Assembly: GCA_043772905.1 (NCBI GenBank)
Contig: JAYVFS010000103.1
Span: forward strand, 38,399-102,398
Direction of reading: 5' to 3'
DNA: 64,000 nucleotides
Source of the DNA: JAAFJT01 sp043772905
Lineage (GTDB): Bacteria; Bacteroidota; Bacteroidia; Chitinophagales; Saprospiraceae
Of this stretch, positions 18,733 to 26,883 are shown piece by piece. Below the pieces are notes generated by a model. That model did not search any database. It worked only from the letters and a program-made list of their open reading frames with translations, and was not told the DNA's origin. A program made the translations under genes and the position numbers. The stretch's first letter is position 1. Every line of letters begins with the position of its first letter.

Positions 18733-19185
18733 ATGAACTCAAAAAAACTCAAATATCAAAAATATACTAATGAATTATTAAACTGCCCGCCTATTACTTA
18801 TAAAGAGATAGAAGCGAGCGTTTTTCGTTGGGTTTTCACTGAATGTGACGACAATAGTTTTATACCAGTTCTTATTATTGACCCAGCGCGACAATTAGGC
18901 GATGAAGACAAAACGTGTGAAGGTTATGCTTTATCCATGTTCGAACAAGAAAAAGGTGCATACCAAAAGTATAAGAAATTGGTGAAAAACAAACCTCATT
19001 TAAAGGCTAATTTTGGAACTAAGATTGCTGAATTACAACTTTTAATGAGTGAAGGTGTTAGCTCTGAACCAGAGGTCAATAACTACACTCATTTTAATTT
19101 TCATGAGTACGAAGGAACTAATTTGCCAAAGAAAATTGTTAATATTGCAAATATATTTGATGAAAATGGAAACTTTAAATGGTGA
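18733..19185 (+). CDS. Hypothetical protein, first gene of AT-rich cassette
   Basis: 150 residues, soluble and charged; 'YKEIEASVFRWVFTECDDNSFIPVLIIDPARQLGDEDKTCEGYALSMFEQEKGAYQKYKKLVKNKPHLKANFGTKIAELQL' resembles no family I can name. It overlaps the next gene by 26 bases, showing translational coupling. Base composition is clearly more AT-rich than neighbours and the whole cassette lacks the iterated motif, which suggests acquisition from elsewhere. Confidence 0.7.
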   Translation: MNSKKLKYQKYTNELLNCPPITYKEIEASVFRWVFTECDDNSFIPVLIIDPARQLGDEDKTCEGYALSMFEQEKGAYQKYKKLVKNKPHLKANFGTKIAELQLLMSEGVSSEPEVNNYTHFNFHEYEGTNLPKKIVNIANIFDENGNFKW

Positions 19186-19813
19186 AATACTGCCTAATTT
19201 TCAATTACAAAATTCACTTGTTAGAATTGTGGACATTGTGAATTTCGATGGGCCTCTTTTGGCTTTATTTCAAAACATAAATAATAGACATCTTTATTTA
19301 TTGGATTGGGTTGATAAAGACGCAATATTCAATCGTTGGCTTGCTTATCGGTGTAACCCTATGGTGTTAGATAAATTTATACGAGAGCAAATTTCACATT
19401 TTGATTTGTTTATGTCTGATGAATCGTTTTGTTATAAAATTGACATAGATAAGAATCTCAATTGGTACTATCCACAAAAAATAGAGAAAATCAATTTGCC
19501 TTCAAGCTACATACCAACATCAGATACTTTTTTTGAAAACTGTGATTGTCCTAATTTTACAAAATTAGAACATTTTATTACTCACGCAAAAGAATCTAAA
19601 AAGCAAGAAAATTTAGTCATCATCCCTGACAACTATATTTCTCAACCTAAAAGATTCGAAAATAAAAATATAAACAAATTAAAAGAATATAATAGAACGG
19701 AAATAATATCGAATCAAATTAAAAGGATTCAAATATCACAGGAAGTATCTAAATATTCTAATATTAATTCAAGTAAATTGGCAATATCTAACAAATTAAA
19801 AGCCTATAAATAA
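19160..19813 (+). CDS. DUF6575-like protein, second gene of AT-rich cassette
   Basis: 217 residues from ATG 19160 (a second ATG at 19166 is possible). The start is placed here rather than at 19049 because the sequence 'LVRIVDIVNFDGPLLALFQNINNRHLYLLDWVDKDAIFNRWLAYRCNPMVLDKFI' resembles the N-terminal DUF6575 pattern (phrase '..YDGP.LF....YLYLWVD..'). The C-terminal third is Lys/Asn-rich and probably disordered. Role unknown. Overlaps the preceding gene and is 3 bases from the next. Confidence 0.65.
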   Translation: MKMETLNGEILPNFQLQNSLVRIVDIVNFDGPLLALFQNINNRHLYLLDWVDKDAIFNRWLAYRCNPMVLDKFIREQISHFDLFMSDESFCYKIDIDKNLNWYYPQKIEKINLPSSYIPTSDTFFENCDCPNFTKLEHFITHAKESKKQENLVIIPDNYISQPKRFENKNINKLKEYNRTEIISNQIKRIQISQEVSKYSNINSSKLAISNKLKAYK

Positions 19814-19816
19814 AAA

Positions 19817-20272
19817 ATGTTTCAGGAAATTATTAATTTTATTAAACAAAAAGAATGGGCTTACACCGAGATTAAAGGTAAGACAATTGCTATTTTCGGC
19901 ATTAGTGGTGAAAATGGTAAGTTCCAATGTGTAGCCGACGTTCGGGAAGATGAAAAAAGGTTTATTTTCTTGACAATTTGTAGCGCAAATGTACCTGAAA
20001 ATAAAAAAAGAAATATATGCGAACTTTTGACAAGATTAAATTTTGGCAATTTTTTAGGTAATTTTGAAATGGACTATCAAGATGGAGAAGTTAGATATAA
20101 GACAAGTATATATTGGGGAGATAAAGGGTTAGATGTGGAAGTAATAGAAATGTTATTTATGACCAATATTATAACTATGGATAATTCTTTACCAGGAATT
20201 ATGAATATAATTTATAGTGATTCAACTCCCTTAGAAGCGTATAATTTAATAGAACGAATAGACAAAGGATAG
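19817..20272 (+). CDS. YbjN/T3S-chaperone-like protein, third gene of cassette
   Basis: 151 residues. 'MFQEIINFIKQKEWAYTEIKGKTIAIFGISGENGKFQCVADVREDEKRFIFLTICSANVPENKKRNICELLTRLNFGNFLGNFEMDYQDGEVRYKTSIYW' is the usual YbjN (DUF1790) layout, a fold related to type III secretion chaperones. Members are often found beside effector or defence genes. It closes the cassette, followed by a terminator at 20304-20335. It may act as a binding partner of the two upstream proteins (inference). Confidence 0.75.
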   Translation: MFQEIINFIKQKEWAYTEIKGKTIAIFGISGENGKFQCVADVREDEKRFIFLTICSANVPENKKRNICELLTRLNFGNFLGNFEMDYQDGEVRYKTSIYWGDKGLDVEVIEMLFMTNIITMDNSLPGIMNIIYSDSTPLEAYNLIERIDKG

Positions 20273-20303
20273 AAATCATGTCAAAATATTCTTTTTAAAG
20301 AAT

Positions 20304-20335
20304 GCCTTGCAAAGTTCTAGTTGCAAGGCTTTTTT
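20304..20335 (+). terminator. Intrinsic terminator of accessory cassette
   Basis: Arms GCCTTGCAA (20304-20312) and TTGCAAGGC (20321-20329), 8-base loop, then TTTTTT. It separates the cassette from kynU. Confidence 0.85.
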
Positions 20336-20366
20336 AATTTAAAGCTATCTAACCAATTTACAACCA

Positions 20367-21617
20367 ATGCTTTACAAAAATTCACTGCGCTTCGCGCAAC
20401 AATTAGACAAACAAGACCCGCTTCGGTCTTTTCAAAAACGCTTTCATTTTCCAAAACACAACAATCGGCGTTCGATATATTTCTGCGGCAATTCTTTGGG
20501 TTTACAACCTAAAAATACTGAGGGGGCTGTCAAAGCAGAATTGGATTATTGGCGACAACAAGGTGTTGAAGGTTGGTTTGCGGGTGAAAAACCGTGGTTG
20601 AGTGTGCATCGTGAAATGTCTGAATTGGCAGCCCCAATCGTTGGTGCAAAGCCCGCAGAAGTGGTGATTATGAACACTTTAACGGTCAATTTGCATCTGT
20701 TGATGGTCTCTTTTTATCGTCCAACGGCTAAACGTTTTAAAATTTTGATGGAAGCGGGTGCCTTTCCAAGCGACCAATATGCCGTAGAATCTCAAGTCCG
20801 TTTTCATGGTTTCGACCCTAAGGAAGCCATCGTTGAAGTCAAACCAAGAGACGGTGAGGACTGTTTGCGAACAGAAGATATTTTGCAAGTCATTGAAAAT
20901 CAGGAAGATACATTGGCTTTGGTTTTGTTTGGCGGCATCAATTATTATTCGGGACAATTTTATGATTTAGCAAGAATTACTGAGGGGGGGCATCGCGTTG
21001 GTGCAACAGTTGGTTTCGACCTCGCTCATGCCGCAGGCAATGTGCCTTTGCGATTGCACGACTGGGGCGTTGATTTTGCAGTTTGGTGTGGCTATAAATA
21101 TCTTAATTCAGGACCGGGCAGCGTTGCGGGGGCATTCATACATGAAAAACATTTTGCTGATGAAACAATCCCTCGTTTTGCAGGGTGGTGGGGTTACAAT
21201 GAATCCAAACGTTTCCAAATGGAAAGCGGTTTTGAACCGATGTATGGCGCAGCGGGCTGGCAAATTTCAACCGCACAAGTCATTCCTTTGGCGATGCACC
21301 GCGCCAGTTTAACGGTTTTCAAAGAAGCGGGTGGGGTAGCCGTTTTATATGAAAAAACAAAACAGCTGACCACTTTTTTAGAATTTGTACTGACCCAATC
21401 AAGTCATAATTTCAAAATTATCACCCCCTCAGTATCCACTGAAAGAGGCAGTCAATTATCTATTCTGATAAATGAAAACGGCAAAAAACTATTCGATTTC
21501 TTAGCAAAAAATGGCGTAATATGCGACTGGCGCGAGCCAAATGTGATTCGACTCGCGCCAGTACCTTTGTATTGCAGTTATGAAGATGTGTGGCGTGTAG
21601 GGCAATTGATGAAATGA
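20367..21617 (+). CDS. kynU: Kynureninase
   Basis: 416 residues, family length. Hydrolyses kynurenine to anthranilate and alanine in tryptophan breakdown (or 3-hydroxykynurenine in NAD synthesis). Conserved blocks: 'IYFCGNSLGLQP', 'VVIMNTLTVNLHLLMVSFYRP', 'EAGAFPSDQYAVESQ', 'GFDLAHAAGNVPLRLHDWGVDFAVWCGYKYLNSGPG' with the PLP-binding Lys in WCGYKY. No other kynurenine genes are adjacent; kynA/kmo would be elsewhere. Three iterated motifs: 20517 (Thr-Glu-Gly), 20979 (Thr-Glu-Gly-Gly with seven Gs) and 21424 (Pro-Ser-Val). Confidence 0.93.
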   Translation: MLYKNSLRFAQQLDKQDPLRSFQKRFHFPKHNNRRSIYFCGNSLGLQPKNTEGAVKAELDYWRQQGVEGWFAGEKPWLSVHREMSELAAPIVGAKPAEVVIMNTLTVNLHLLMVSFYRPTAKRFKILMEAGAFPSDQYAVESQVRFHGFDPKEAIVEVKPRDGEDCLRTEDILQVIENQEDTLALVLFGGINYYSGQFYDLARITEGGHRVGATVGFDLAHAAGNVPLRLHDWGVDFAVWCGYKYLNSGPGSVAGAFIHEKHFADETIPRFAGWWGYNESKRFQMESGFEPMYGAAGWQISTAQVIPLAMHRASLTVFKEAGGVAVLYEKTKQLTTFLEFVLTQSSHNFKIITPSVSTERGSQLSILINENGKKLFDFLAKNGVICDWREPNVIRLAPVPLYCSYEDVWRVGQLMK

Positions 21618-21620
21618 AAA

Positions 21621-22820
21621 TTATTTCAAAACAGCCTTCAAATCATCAAAAGACACATACAATTGTATCTCACCCATTGCATAAGCCGCAATTTCGTAAG
21701 GTGTATAATTGAACAAAATACCTTTGCGTGTCACGGCAAAATTGTTAGTCGCTTCAATTTTATTGTCAAAAAGGAATTGATTTAAAGTCTCTTTTGGATC
21801 AAGATTGTACTTTTTCCGTAAGGCTTTGTCAAGCGCAGCACTGACTGTGTTTTGATAATTGGGTTTGAAAACATCGTCCAAAGTAAGGTGTTTTTTAGCC
21901 ACCAAATCATAACTTGCTAAGGTCGTTCCATAGTTGCCATGTGCACCACCATCAAAGGCATAACCTGAATAACCCATGCTTAACAAATATTTTTCGTTGA
22001 AAAGTACTTGCATTTCTGATGTTCGAGCATAATTCTCTGAAAAATACTCTGCTGCGGAATCTGCAATTACATCAGTCATTGACGAACGATAGTAGGCAAA
22101 AAATGAATCACGTTGCGTTTTTTGCAAATCTGTAAGTTGGACGTTCGTATAATCTTTTTTCGGCAATGGTTTTTCAGGGACTTCCTCGCCACCATTTTCA
22201 TAACGCATATTGCTGAAAATTTCGTTTTTCAAAAAGGTTGAAAGCACCCCCTCCGTATTTTGCGCGGGAACGAGTACATCCATGCCAAAAGTCGCAACAG
22301 GTGAATTTTTCAATTTATCAAAAAGGCGAAAGGAGTCAGAATATTCGACACTTTCTAAGGCAACCGCACCATCTGCATAGACTTCTTTCAAAGCCACATT
22401 CAGCGTTTTTGTTTTGCCGCTGTCTTGCCATGTGCCAATAAATGCGCCTTCGGGTGTCAAATTGCCACGAAATTGAGCTGATTTGCCTTCGGCAGACCAT
22501 TCTTCAAGCACAATCATGCCCGTAGAATCCATAGAACCATAAAGCATAATCGGCTCTTGATATTTGTCATAATAGTAATAACCATTGAATCCTGCCCACG
22601 ATTCCACAGCCTCACGGTCGCTGTTGACCACGTTTTTGACCAAATCCATCGTCACAGGATAGTCGCCAACAGTCCCTTTTAAGTGTTTGTAAAACCCTTT
22701 TTTGGGGTCAGATACTGAGGGGGTGTTTGACGAAGTATTTTTATTCGTTTTGTCACAAGCAGTTATCATTGTGAGCAAAATGAAGAGTAAAGGCAGTGTT
22801 TTATGGGAAAAATTGGACAT
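21621..22820 (-). CDS. DUF3298-containing lipoprotein
   Basis: 399 residues. Signal peptide with lipobox ITAC (Cys 22). The C-terminal domain (about 230-395) contains 'SGYAFDGGAHGNYGTTLASYDLVAKKHLTLDDVFK', the hallmark of DUF3298 as in RsiV-type proteins that bind lysozyme. Predicted to be envelope-anchored; a lysozyme-inhibitor-like role is possible but not shown. It converges on kynU with only 3 bases between stop codons. It carries a motif at 22714 and a synonymously altered copy at 22247 (AATACGGAGGGGG still encodes Asn-Thr-Glu-Gly). Confidence 0.83.
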   Translation of the reverse strand: MSNFSHKTLPLLFILLTMITACDKTNKNTSSNTPSVSDPKKGFYKHLKGTVGDYPVTMDLVKNVVNSDREAVESWAGFNGYYYYDKYQEPIMLYGSMDSTGMIVLEEWSAEGKSAQFRGNLTPEGAFIGTWQDSGKTKTLNVALKEVYADGAVALESVEYSDSFRLFDKLKNSPVATFGMDVLVPAQNTEGVLSTFLKNEIFSNMRYENGGEEVPEKPLPKKDYTNVQLTDLQKTQRDSFFAYYRSSMTDVIADSAAEYFSENYARTSEMQVLFNEKYLLSMGYSGYAFDGGAHGNYGTTLASYDLVAKKHLTLDDVFKPNYQNTVSAALDKALRKKYNLDPKETLNQFLFDNKIEATNNFAVTRKGILFNYTPYEIAAYAMGEIQLYVSFDDLKAVLK

Positions 22821-22964
22821 AAGGAAATGATGAATTATAAATGATGAACGATGAGTTTTTTAAGCATTGATGAACAATGTTCGCAAAAATGATAAAAAAA
22901 AAGCAAACCAAAGAGCCTAATTTTCCTTTGATTCCCATAAAAAAATAAAAAAATGCTTGATTTC

Positions 22965-22996
22965 CTTGGGCGTTAAAATTCTACTTCGTAATCTTG
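22965..22996 (+). promoter_or_regulatory. Putative sigma-ABfr promoter of metY leader
   Basis: CTTG (22965-22968), 20-base spacer, TAATCTTG (22989-22996), close to the Bacteroidota consensus TTTG-N19/20-TAnnTTTG. Transcription would begin near 23003, about 45 bases before the riboswitch core. Confidence 0.5.
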
Positions 22997-23044
22997 CGGC
23001 ACAATTCAATTCCTTTCTGAAAAGTTCTCCGAAAGAATTGTTTT

Positions 23045-23131
23045 TATAAAGACGAGTGGAGAGACAGGCTCAATGAAACTCGGGCAACCTGCGATAAAAA
23101 TCGAACAAGGTGCCAACTCCTGCCAAATCAA
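23045..23131 (+). promoter_or_regulatory. SAM-I (S-box) riboswitch
   Basis: The core bases GGAGAGACAGGCTC (23058-23071), CTCGGGCAACCTGCGA (23078-23093) and AAGGTGCCAACTCCTGCC (23107-23124) match the SAM-I aptamer in order and spacing. It would sense S-adenosylmethionine and lower downstream expression when SAM is high. A short hairpin CCAAAT/ATTTGG (23123-23139) follows and overlaps the aptamer 3' side, so it may be the switching element. Aptamer limits are approximate. Confidence 0.85.
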
Positions 23132-23159
23132 CAATTTGGAAATATAAAAACAGAGCGTT

Positions 23160-23273
23160 ATGTTATCAATTCGTTTCTACAAATTCCAGCACCATTTTCA
23201 AGCGACGTCGCACGTTGTTGCGTTTCCGTATTTGACCAATACATTCACACGTTGTTGTATGTGTTGTTGTTGA
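23160..23273 (+). CDS. Leader peptide with CCMCCC C-terminus
   Basis: 37 codons, ATG at 23160, TGA at 23271. The last six codons are TGT TGT ATG TGT TGT TGT (Cys-Cys-Met-Cys-Cys-Cys); the rest is an unremarkable His/Phe/Thr-rich sequence. It lies between a SAM-I riboswitch and an intrinsic terminator in front of the sulfhydrylase metY. Runs of regulatory codons next to a stop are the mark of attenuator leaders (as in trp, his and the Cys-rich leader frames reported for actinobacterial sulfur operons). A hairpin GATTGC-TGCG-GCAATC begins within the stop codon, and TTCACACG just before the Cys codons (23244-23251) is perfectly complementary to 23301-23308. Ribosome stalling at Cys/Met codons could change this folding. 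Function is inferred; the frame and codon cluster are observed. Confidence 0.75.
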   Translation: MLSIRFYKFQHHFQATSHVVAFPYLTNTFTRCCMCCC

Positions 23274-23319
23274 TTGCTGCGGCAATCCAATGACCTTCTG
23301 CGTGTGAAGTGCTGCCCTT

Positions 23320-23357
23320 TCTCAAATGATTTTTGAGATATTTTTTATCTTTTTTTC
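23320..23357 (+). terminator. Intrinsic terminator in the metY leader
   Basis: Arms TCTCAAA (23320-23326) and TTTGAGA (23332-23338), 5-base loop, followed by a T-rich tail to 23357. It sits 46 bases after the leader-peptide stop and 130 bases before metY, the place expected for an attenuator. An iterated motif follows immediately (23365). Confidence 0.75.
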
Positions 23358-23486
23358 TTCGCATACTGAGGGGGGCTTCGACAAAACGATGCAGCCTTAA
23401 ATGGCTATATTTTTTTAAACTTTTCACTATTGAATTTTTTGTTTTAAAATAATATTGTTTTATAAATAACTAAAAATCAAATAATT

Positions 23487-24791
23487 ATGTCTAATTCTCA
23501 CCATTTTGAAACGCTTCAATTACACGCAGGACAAGTTGTTGACCCAACGACAAACAGCCGTGCTGTACCACTCTATCAAACAACAAGTTATGTGTTCAAC
23601 TCATCTGAACACGGTGCAAATTTGTTCGGCTTACGCGAATTTGGCAATATTTACACCCGCATCATGAACCCGACAACAGACGTTTTTGAAAAACGCATGG
23701 CGGCTTTGGAAGGTGGTGTAGCTGCTTTGGCAGTCGCTTCTGGTCAAGCGGCGCAGTTCATTGCATTGAACAATATATTAGGTGTTGGCGACAATTTTGT
23801 GACCACAGCTAATCTTTATGGTGGTACTTACAACCAATTTAAAGTACAATTCAAACGTATCGGTGTCGATGCTCGTTTTACCGCAGGCGAAAAAGCAAGC
23901 GACTACGAAGCTTTGATTGATGCAAATACAAAAGCGATTTATGTTGAAACAATAGGCAATCCGTCGTTCAGCGTGCCTGATTTTGAAGGCATTGCAGCCG
24001 TTGCAAAAAAACACGATTTGCCTTTGATTGTTGACAATACCTTTGGCGCAGGCGGTTATTTGTTCCGTCCGTTGGAGCATGGCGCACACATCGTTGTCGA
24101 ATCTGCGACAAAATGGATTGGCGGACATGGCACATCTATCGGCGGTGTCATCGTTGATGGCGGCAGTTACAATTGGGGCAATGGCAAATTTCCACAGTTT
24201 TCAGAGCCTTCTGACGGCTACCATGGTATGGTTTTCTCCGATGTTTTTGGCGTAAACGGTCCGTTTGGCAATATTCAATTCATCATTCGCGCTCGTGTTG
24301 AGGGTTTGCGTGATTGGGGCCCAGCGATTTCTCCGTTCAATGCTTTCCTTTTGATTCAAGGTTTGGAGACATTGAGTTTGCGTGTTGAGCGCACTGTTCA
24401 AAACGCACAGGCTTTGGCAGAATGGCTCGCAGCGCATCCGCAAGTGGCAACGGTCAACTATCCTGGCTTGAAATCGTCGCCAAATCATGCCAATGCGGCG
24501 AAATATTTGAAACGTGGTTTCGGTGGCGTTTTGAGTTTTGAGTTAAAAGGTTCAAAAGAAGCGGCTACGAAATTCGTGGATTCTTTGGAACTCATCAGCC
24601 ACTTAGCAAATGTCGGTGATGCCAAAACGCTCATTATTCAGCCTTCGGCAACGACGCATCAGCAATTGTCGGACGAGGAACAATTAGCATCAGGTGTTAC
24701 ACCTAATTCGCTCCGTATCAGTGCGGGCATTGAGCATATTGACGATATCAAAGCGGATTTGACGCAGGCGTTTGCGAAAATTTCTGCTTGA
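23487..24791 (+). CDS. metY: O-acetylhomoserine sulfhydrylase
   Basis: 434 residues, the usual longer form for OAH sulfhydrylases of the Cys/Met metabolism PLP family. Makes homocysteine from O-acetylhomoserine and sulfide. Visible: 'HFETLQLHAGQVVDPTTNSRAVPLYQTTSYVF', 'YTRIMNPTTDVFEKRMAALEGG', and the PLP Lys in 'HIVVESATKWIGGHGTSIGG'. The next gene makes its substrate. Control is by the leader upstream (SAM riboswitch plus possible Cys/Met attenuation). No iterated motif is inside this 1.3-kb gene. Confidence 0.92.
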   Translation: MSNSHHFETLQLHAGQVVDPTTNSRAVPLYQTTSYVFNSSEHGANLFGLREFGNIYTRIMNPTTDVFEKRMAALEGGVAALAVASGQAAQFIALNNILGVGDNFVTTANLYGGTYNQFKVQFKRIGVDARFTAGEKASDYEALIDANTKAIYVETIGNPSFSVPDFEGIAAVAKKHDLPLIVDNTFGAGGYLFRPLEHGAHIVVESATKWIGGHGTSIGGVIVDGGSYNWGNGKFPQFSEPSDGYHGMVFSDVFGVNGPFGNIQFIIRARVEGLRDWGPAISPFNAFLLIQGLETLSLRVERTVQNAQALAEWLAAHPQVATVNYPGLKSSPNHANAAKYLKRGFGGVLSFELKGSKEAATKFVDSLELISHLANVGDAKTLIIQPSATTHQQLSDEEQLASGVTPNSLRISAGIEHIDDIKADLTQAFAKISA

Positions 24792-24804
24792 TATATTCCT
24801 ATTA

Positions 24805-24837
24805 AATCCTCCAAGGGTTCACAACCCTTGGAGGATT
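24805..24837. terminator. 15-bp perfect hairpin between metY and metX
   Basis: Arms 24805-24819 and 24823-24837 pair perfectly with a 3-base loop. No T run follows, so it may be an RNA-processing or partial-termination element setting the ratio of metY to metX. Confidence 0.6.
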
Positions 24838-24860
24838 ATGGTACTAAAAACCTTTAGAAA

Positions 24861-25991
24861 ATGCAAAAAATACTGAAAAAGCACGACCATACTGAGGGGG
24901 TCAATCTTTTTACAAAACAAACGCAACAACAAGAACAACCTTCGACGAGTATGAAGATTTTTAAATACGACGCACCTTTCGCATTGGAAAATGGGGGCAT
25001 ATTGCCTGAAATTCAAATCGCATACCACACTTACGGCACATTGAATGCCGCAGGTGACAATGTGGTGTGGGTTTGTCATGCTTTGACAGGCAATTCAGAG
25101 GCAACAGATTGGTGGTCAGGTTTGGTCGGTGAGGGCAAATATTTAGACCCAAAGCAGTATTTTATTGTATGCGCCAATATGTTGGGTTCGCATTATGGCT
25201 CGACGAGTCCGATTAGTGTGAATCCGAAAACAGGGCGTTTTTATGGTCTTGAATTTCCAACGATTTCAATTCGTGATGTTGTCAATGGGCATAAGGTTTT
25301 AGCGCAACATCTTGATATTCAAAGCATTGAGTTAGCAATAGGTGGTTCGATGGGTGGACAACAAGTTTTAGAATGGGCAATCATGCAGCCCGATTTTTTT
25401 AAGAATATTGCTGTCATCGCTTGCGGTGCAAAAATGACTCCGTGGTCAATCGCCTTGAACGAAACGCAGCGCATGGCAATCGAAGCAGACCCCTCAGTAT
25501 CAAAAGAAAATATTGCAAAAATTGACGATTTAGACACCTTAATCAGTGCAGGCGCAAAAGGCATGGAAGCCGCGAGAGCGATTGGTATGTTGAGTTACCG
25601 CAGCTATGAAGGCTATAATTTTGCACAAAGTGACGACCGCGATTTGTTAGATGTGTTTAAAGTACAGTCGTATCAACGTTATCAAGGACAAAAATTGACA
25701 CAACGTTTCAACGCTTTGAGCTATTTGTCTTTGTCAAAAACGATGGATTCGCACAACGTCGGACGCAATCGTGGCGGCATCGAAACAGCTTTGAAAAATA
25801 TTAAAACCAATACATTAGTCGTTGGTATTCAATCAGATATATTGTTTCCATTGGAAGAACAAATAGAGTTAGCGAAGCAAATTCCAGACGCAACGTTGGA
25901 AGTCATTCAATCAAAATTTGGACACGACGGCTTTTTAATTGAGTTTGACCAAATGCTGGCATTACTCCAAAAGTTTATGCAAAAAAATTAA
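24861..25991 (+). CDS. metX: Homoserine O-acetyltransferase
   Basis: 376 residues if started at 24861; family alignment favours the ATG at 24951 (MKIFKYDAPFALENGGILPEIQIAYHTYG), in which case the motif at 24891 lies in the leader. Alpha/beta hydrolase: nucleophile Ser in 'IGGSMGGQQVLEW', Asp in 'GIQSDILFPLEEQ' and His in 'FGHDGFLIEF'. Acetylates homoserine with acetyl-CoA, feeding metY. It follows metY by 69 bases across a strong hairpin. A second motif at 25490 encodes Asp-Pro-Ser-Val. Confidence 0.92.
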   Translation: MQKILKKHDHTEGVNLFTKQTQQQEQPSTSMKIFKYDAPFALENGGILPEIQIAYHTYGTLNAAGDNVVWVCHALTGNSEATDWWSGLVGEGKYLDPKQYFIVCANMLGSHYGSTSPISVNPKTGRFYGLEFPTISIRDVVNGHKVLAQHLDIQSIELAIGGSMGGQQVLEWAIMQPDFFKNIAVIACGAKMTPWSIALNETQRMAIEADPSVSKENIAKIDDLDTLISAGAKGMEAARAIGMLSYRSYEGYNFAQSDDRDLLDVFKVQSYQRYQGQKLTQRFNALSYLSLSKTMDSHNVGRNRGGIETALKNIKTNTLVVGIQSDILFPLEEQIELAKQIPDATLEVIQSKFGHDGFLIEFDQMLALLQKFMQKN

Positions 25992-25992
25992 T

Positions 25993-26080
25993 AGACACGA
26001 ATTACATAAATTACACGAATTGTTATTGTAAAGTTCTTAAAAAAAATGAATTCGTGTAATTGGTGAAATTCGTGTCCACA
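25993..26080. repeat. Imperfect inverted repeat of ACACGAATT units
   Basis: GACACGAATT...AATTACACGAATT on the left is mirrored by AATTCGTGTAATT...AATTCGTGTC on the right (a few mismatches). It separates metX from the peroxiredoxin gene and can form a long stem; possibly a dispersed intergenic element. Confidence 0.6.
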
Positions 26081-26131
26081 AAAGAAATTAGGAAATCAAT
26101 TTTTTATTAAATAATTAAAAATCAAATAGTT

Positions 26132-26764
26132 ATGGGACTTAGATTAGGCGACATCGCACCCGATTTTACAATCGAAACAACACAAGGCACGATTAATTTT
26201 CACGAATGGCTTGGCTCTTCTTGGGGCTTGTTGTTCTCACATCCTGCCGATTTTACGCCTGTTTGTACAACAGAATTGGGCAAAACTGCTTTGTTGAAAG
26301 GCGAATTTGAAAAACGCAATGTCAAAGTTTTGGCTGTCAGTGTGGATGATATTGATTCGCACAATCGTTGGATTCCAGACATCGAAGAAGTAAATCACGT
26401 GACGATGAACTTCCCGATTATCGCAGACCAAGACCGCAAAGTGGCTGAATTGTACGATATGATTCACCCAAATGCCAGCGAAAAAGCAACAGTCCGCTCG
26501 GTTTTTGTCATCGGACCTGATAAAAAAGTTAAGTTGACATTGACATATCCAGCGTCAACAGGACGTAATTTCCTTGAAATTCTACGTGTTATTGACTCGT
26601 TGCAGTTGACAGCAAATCATTCCGTTGCAACTCCAGCCGATTGGCAAGTAGGCGATGACGTGATTGTTACTTTGAATGTAGCGACAGAAGATATTGCTGC
26701 TAAATATGGTGTTGAACCAGAAATTAAGAAGCCATATTTGCGCTATGTGCCACAACCGAATTAA
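26132..26764 (+). CDS. 1-Cys peroxiredoxin (Prx6 type)
   Basis: 210 residues. Peroxidatic Cys in 'SHPADFTPVCTTELG' (about residue 47), the Prx6-specific 'NFPIIADQDRKVAELYDMIHPNA' and 'YPASTGRNFLEILRVIDSLQL', and a C-terminal extension 'PADWQVGDDVIV'. No resolving Cys is seen, so it is the 1-Cys class. It sits between metX and metZ, linking peroxide defence to the sulfur locus. No motif inside. Confidence 0.92.
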   Translation: MGLRLGDIAPDFTIETTQGTINFHEWLGSSWGLLFSHPADFTPVCTTELGKTALLKGEFEKRNVKVLAVSVDDIDSHNRWIPDIEEVNHVTMNFPIIADQDRKVAELYDMIHPNASEKATVRSVFVIGPDKKVKLTLTYPASTGRNFLEILRVIDSLQLTANHSVATPADWQVGDDVIVTLNVATEDIAAKYGVEPEIKKPYLRYVPQPN

Positions 26765-26775
26765 TTTTTGAAATT

Positions 26776-26824
26776 GTTAAATGGCTGTATTGTTGTACGA
26801 TTTACAGTAATACAGCCATTTAAC
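26776..26824. terminator. 16-bp inverted repeat after peroxiredoxin gene
   Basis: Arms 26776-26791 and 26809-26824 are perfect complements with a 17-base loop. An iterated motif starts 3 bases later (26827), between this hairpin and metZ. Confidence 0.6.
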
Positions 26825-26883
26825 TACCCCCTCAGTATTTCATCATTTATATTTTAATTTAACAAGCAACCAATTAACTATCA

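Larger units (their letters stand above)
22821..23486 (+). promoter_or_regulatory. metY leader region, overview
   Basis: 666 bases upstream of metY: a TGATGAAT-type repeat (about 22826-22858), promoter, SAM-I riboswitch, leader peptide, terminator, iterated motif (23365) and an AT-rich start region. The bases just before the metY ATG (AAAAATCAAATAATT) closely match those before the peroxiredoxin gene at 26132, a possible shared translation-initiation region. Confidence 0.7.

Noticed and set aside
23245..23427. 60-residue minus-strand frame in the metY leader
   Set aside because: It crosses the terminator and iterated motif, has no coding character, and opposes the riboswitch transcript.
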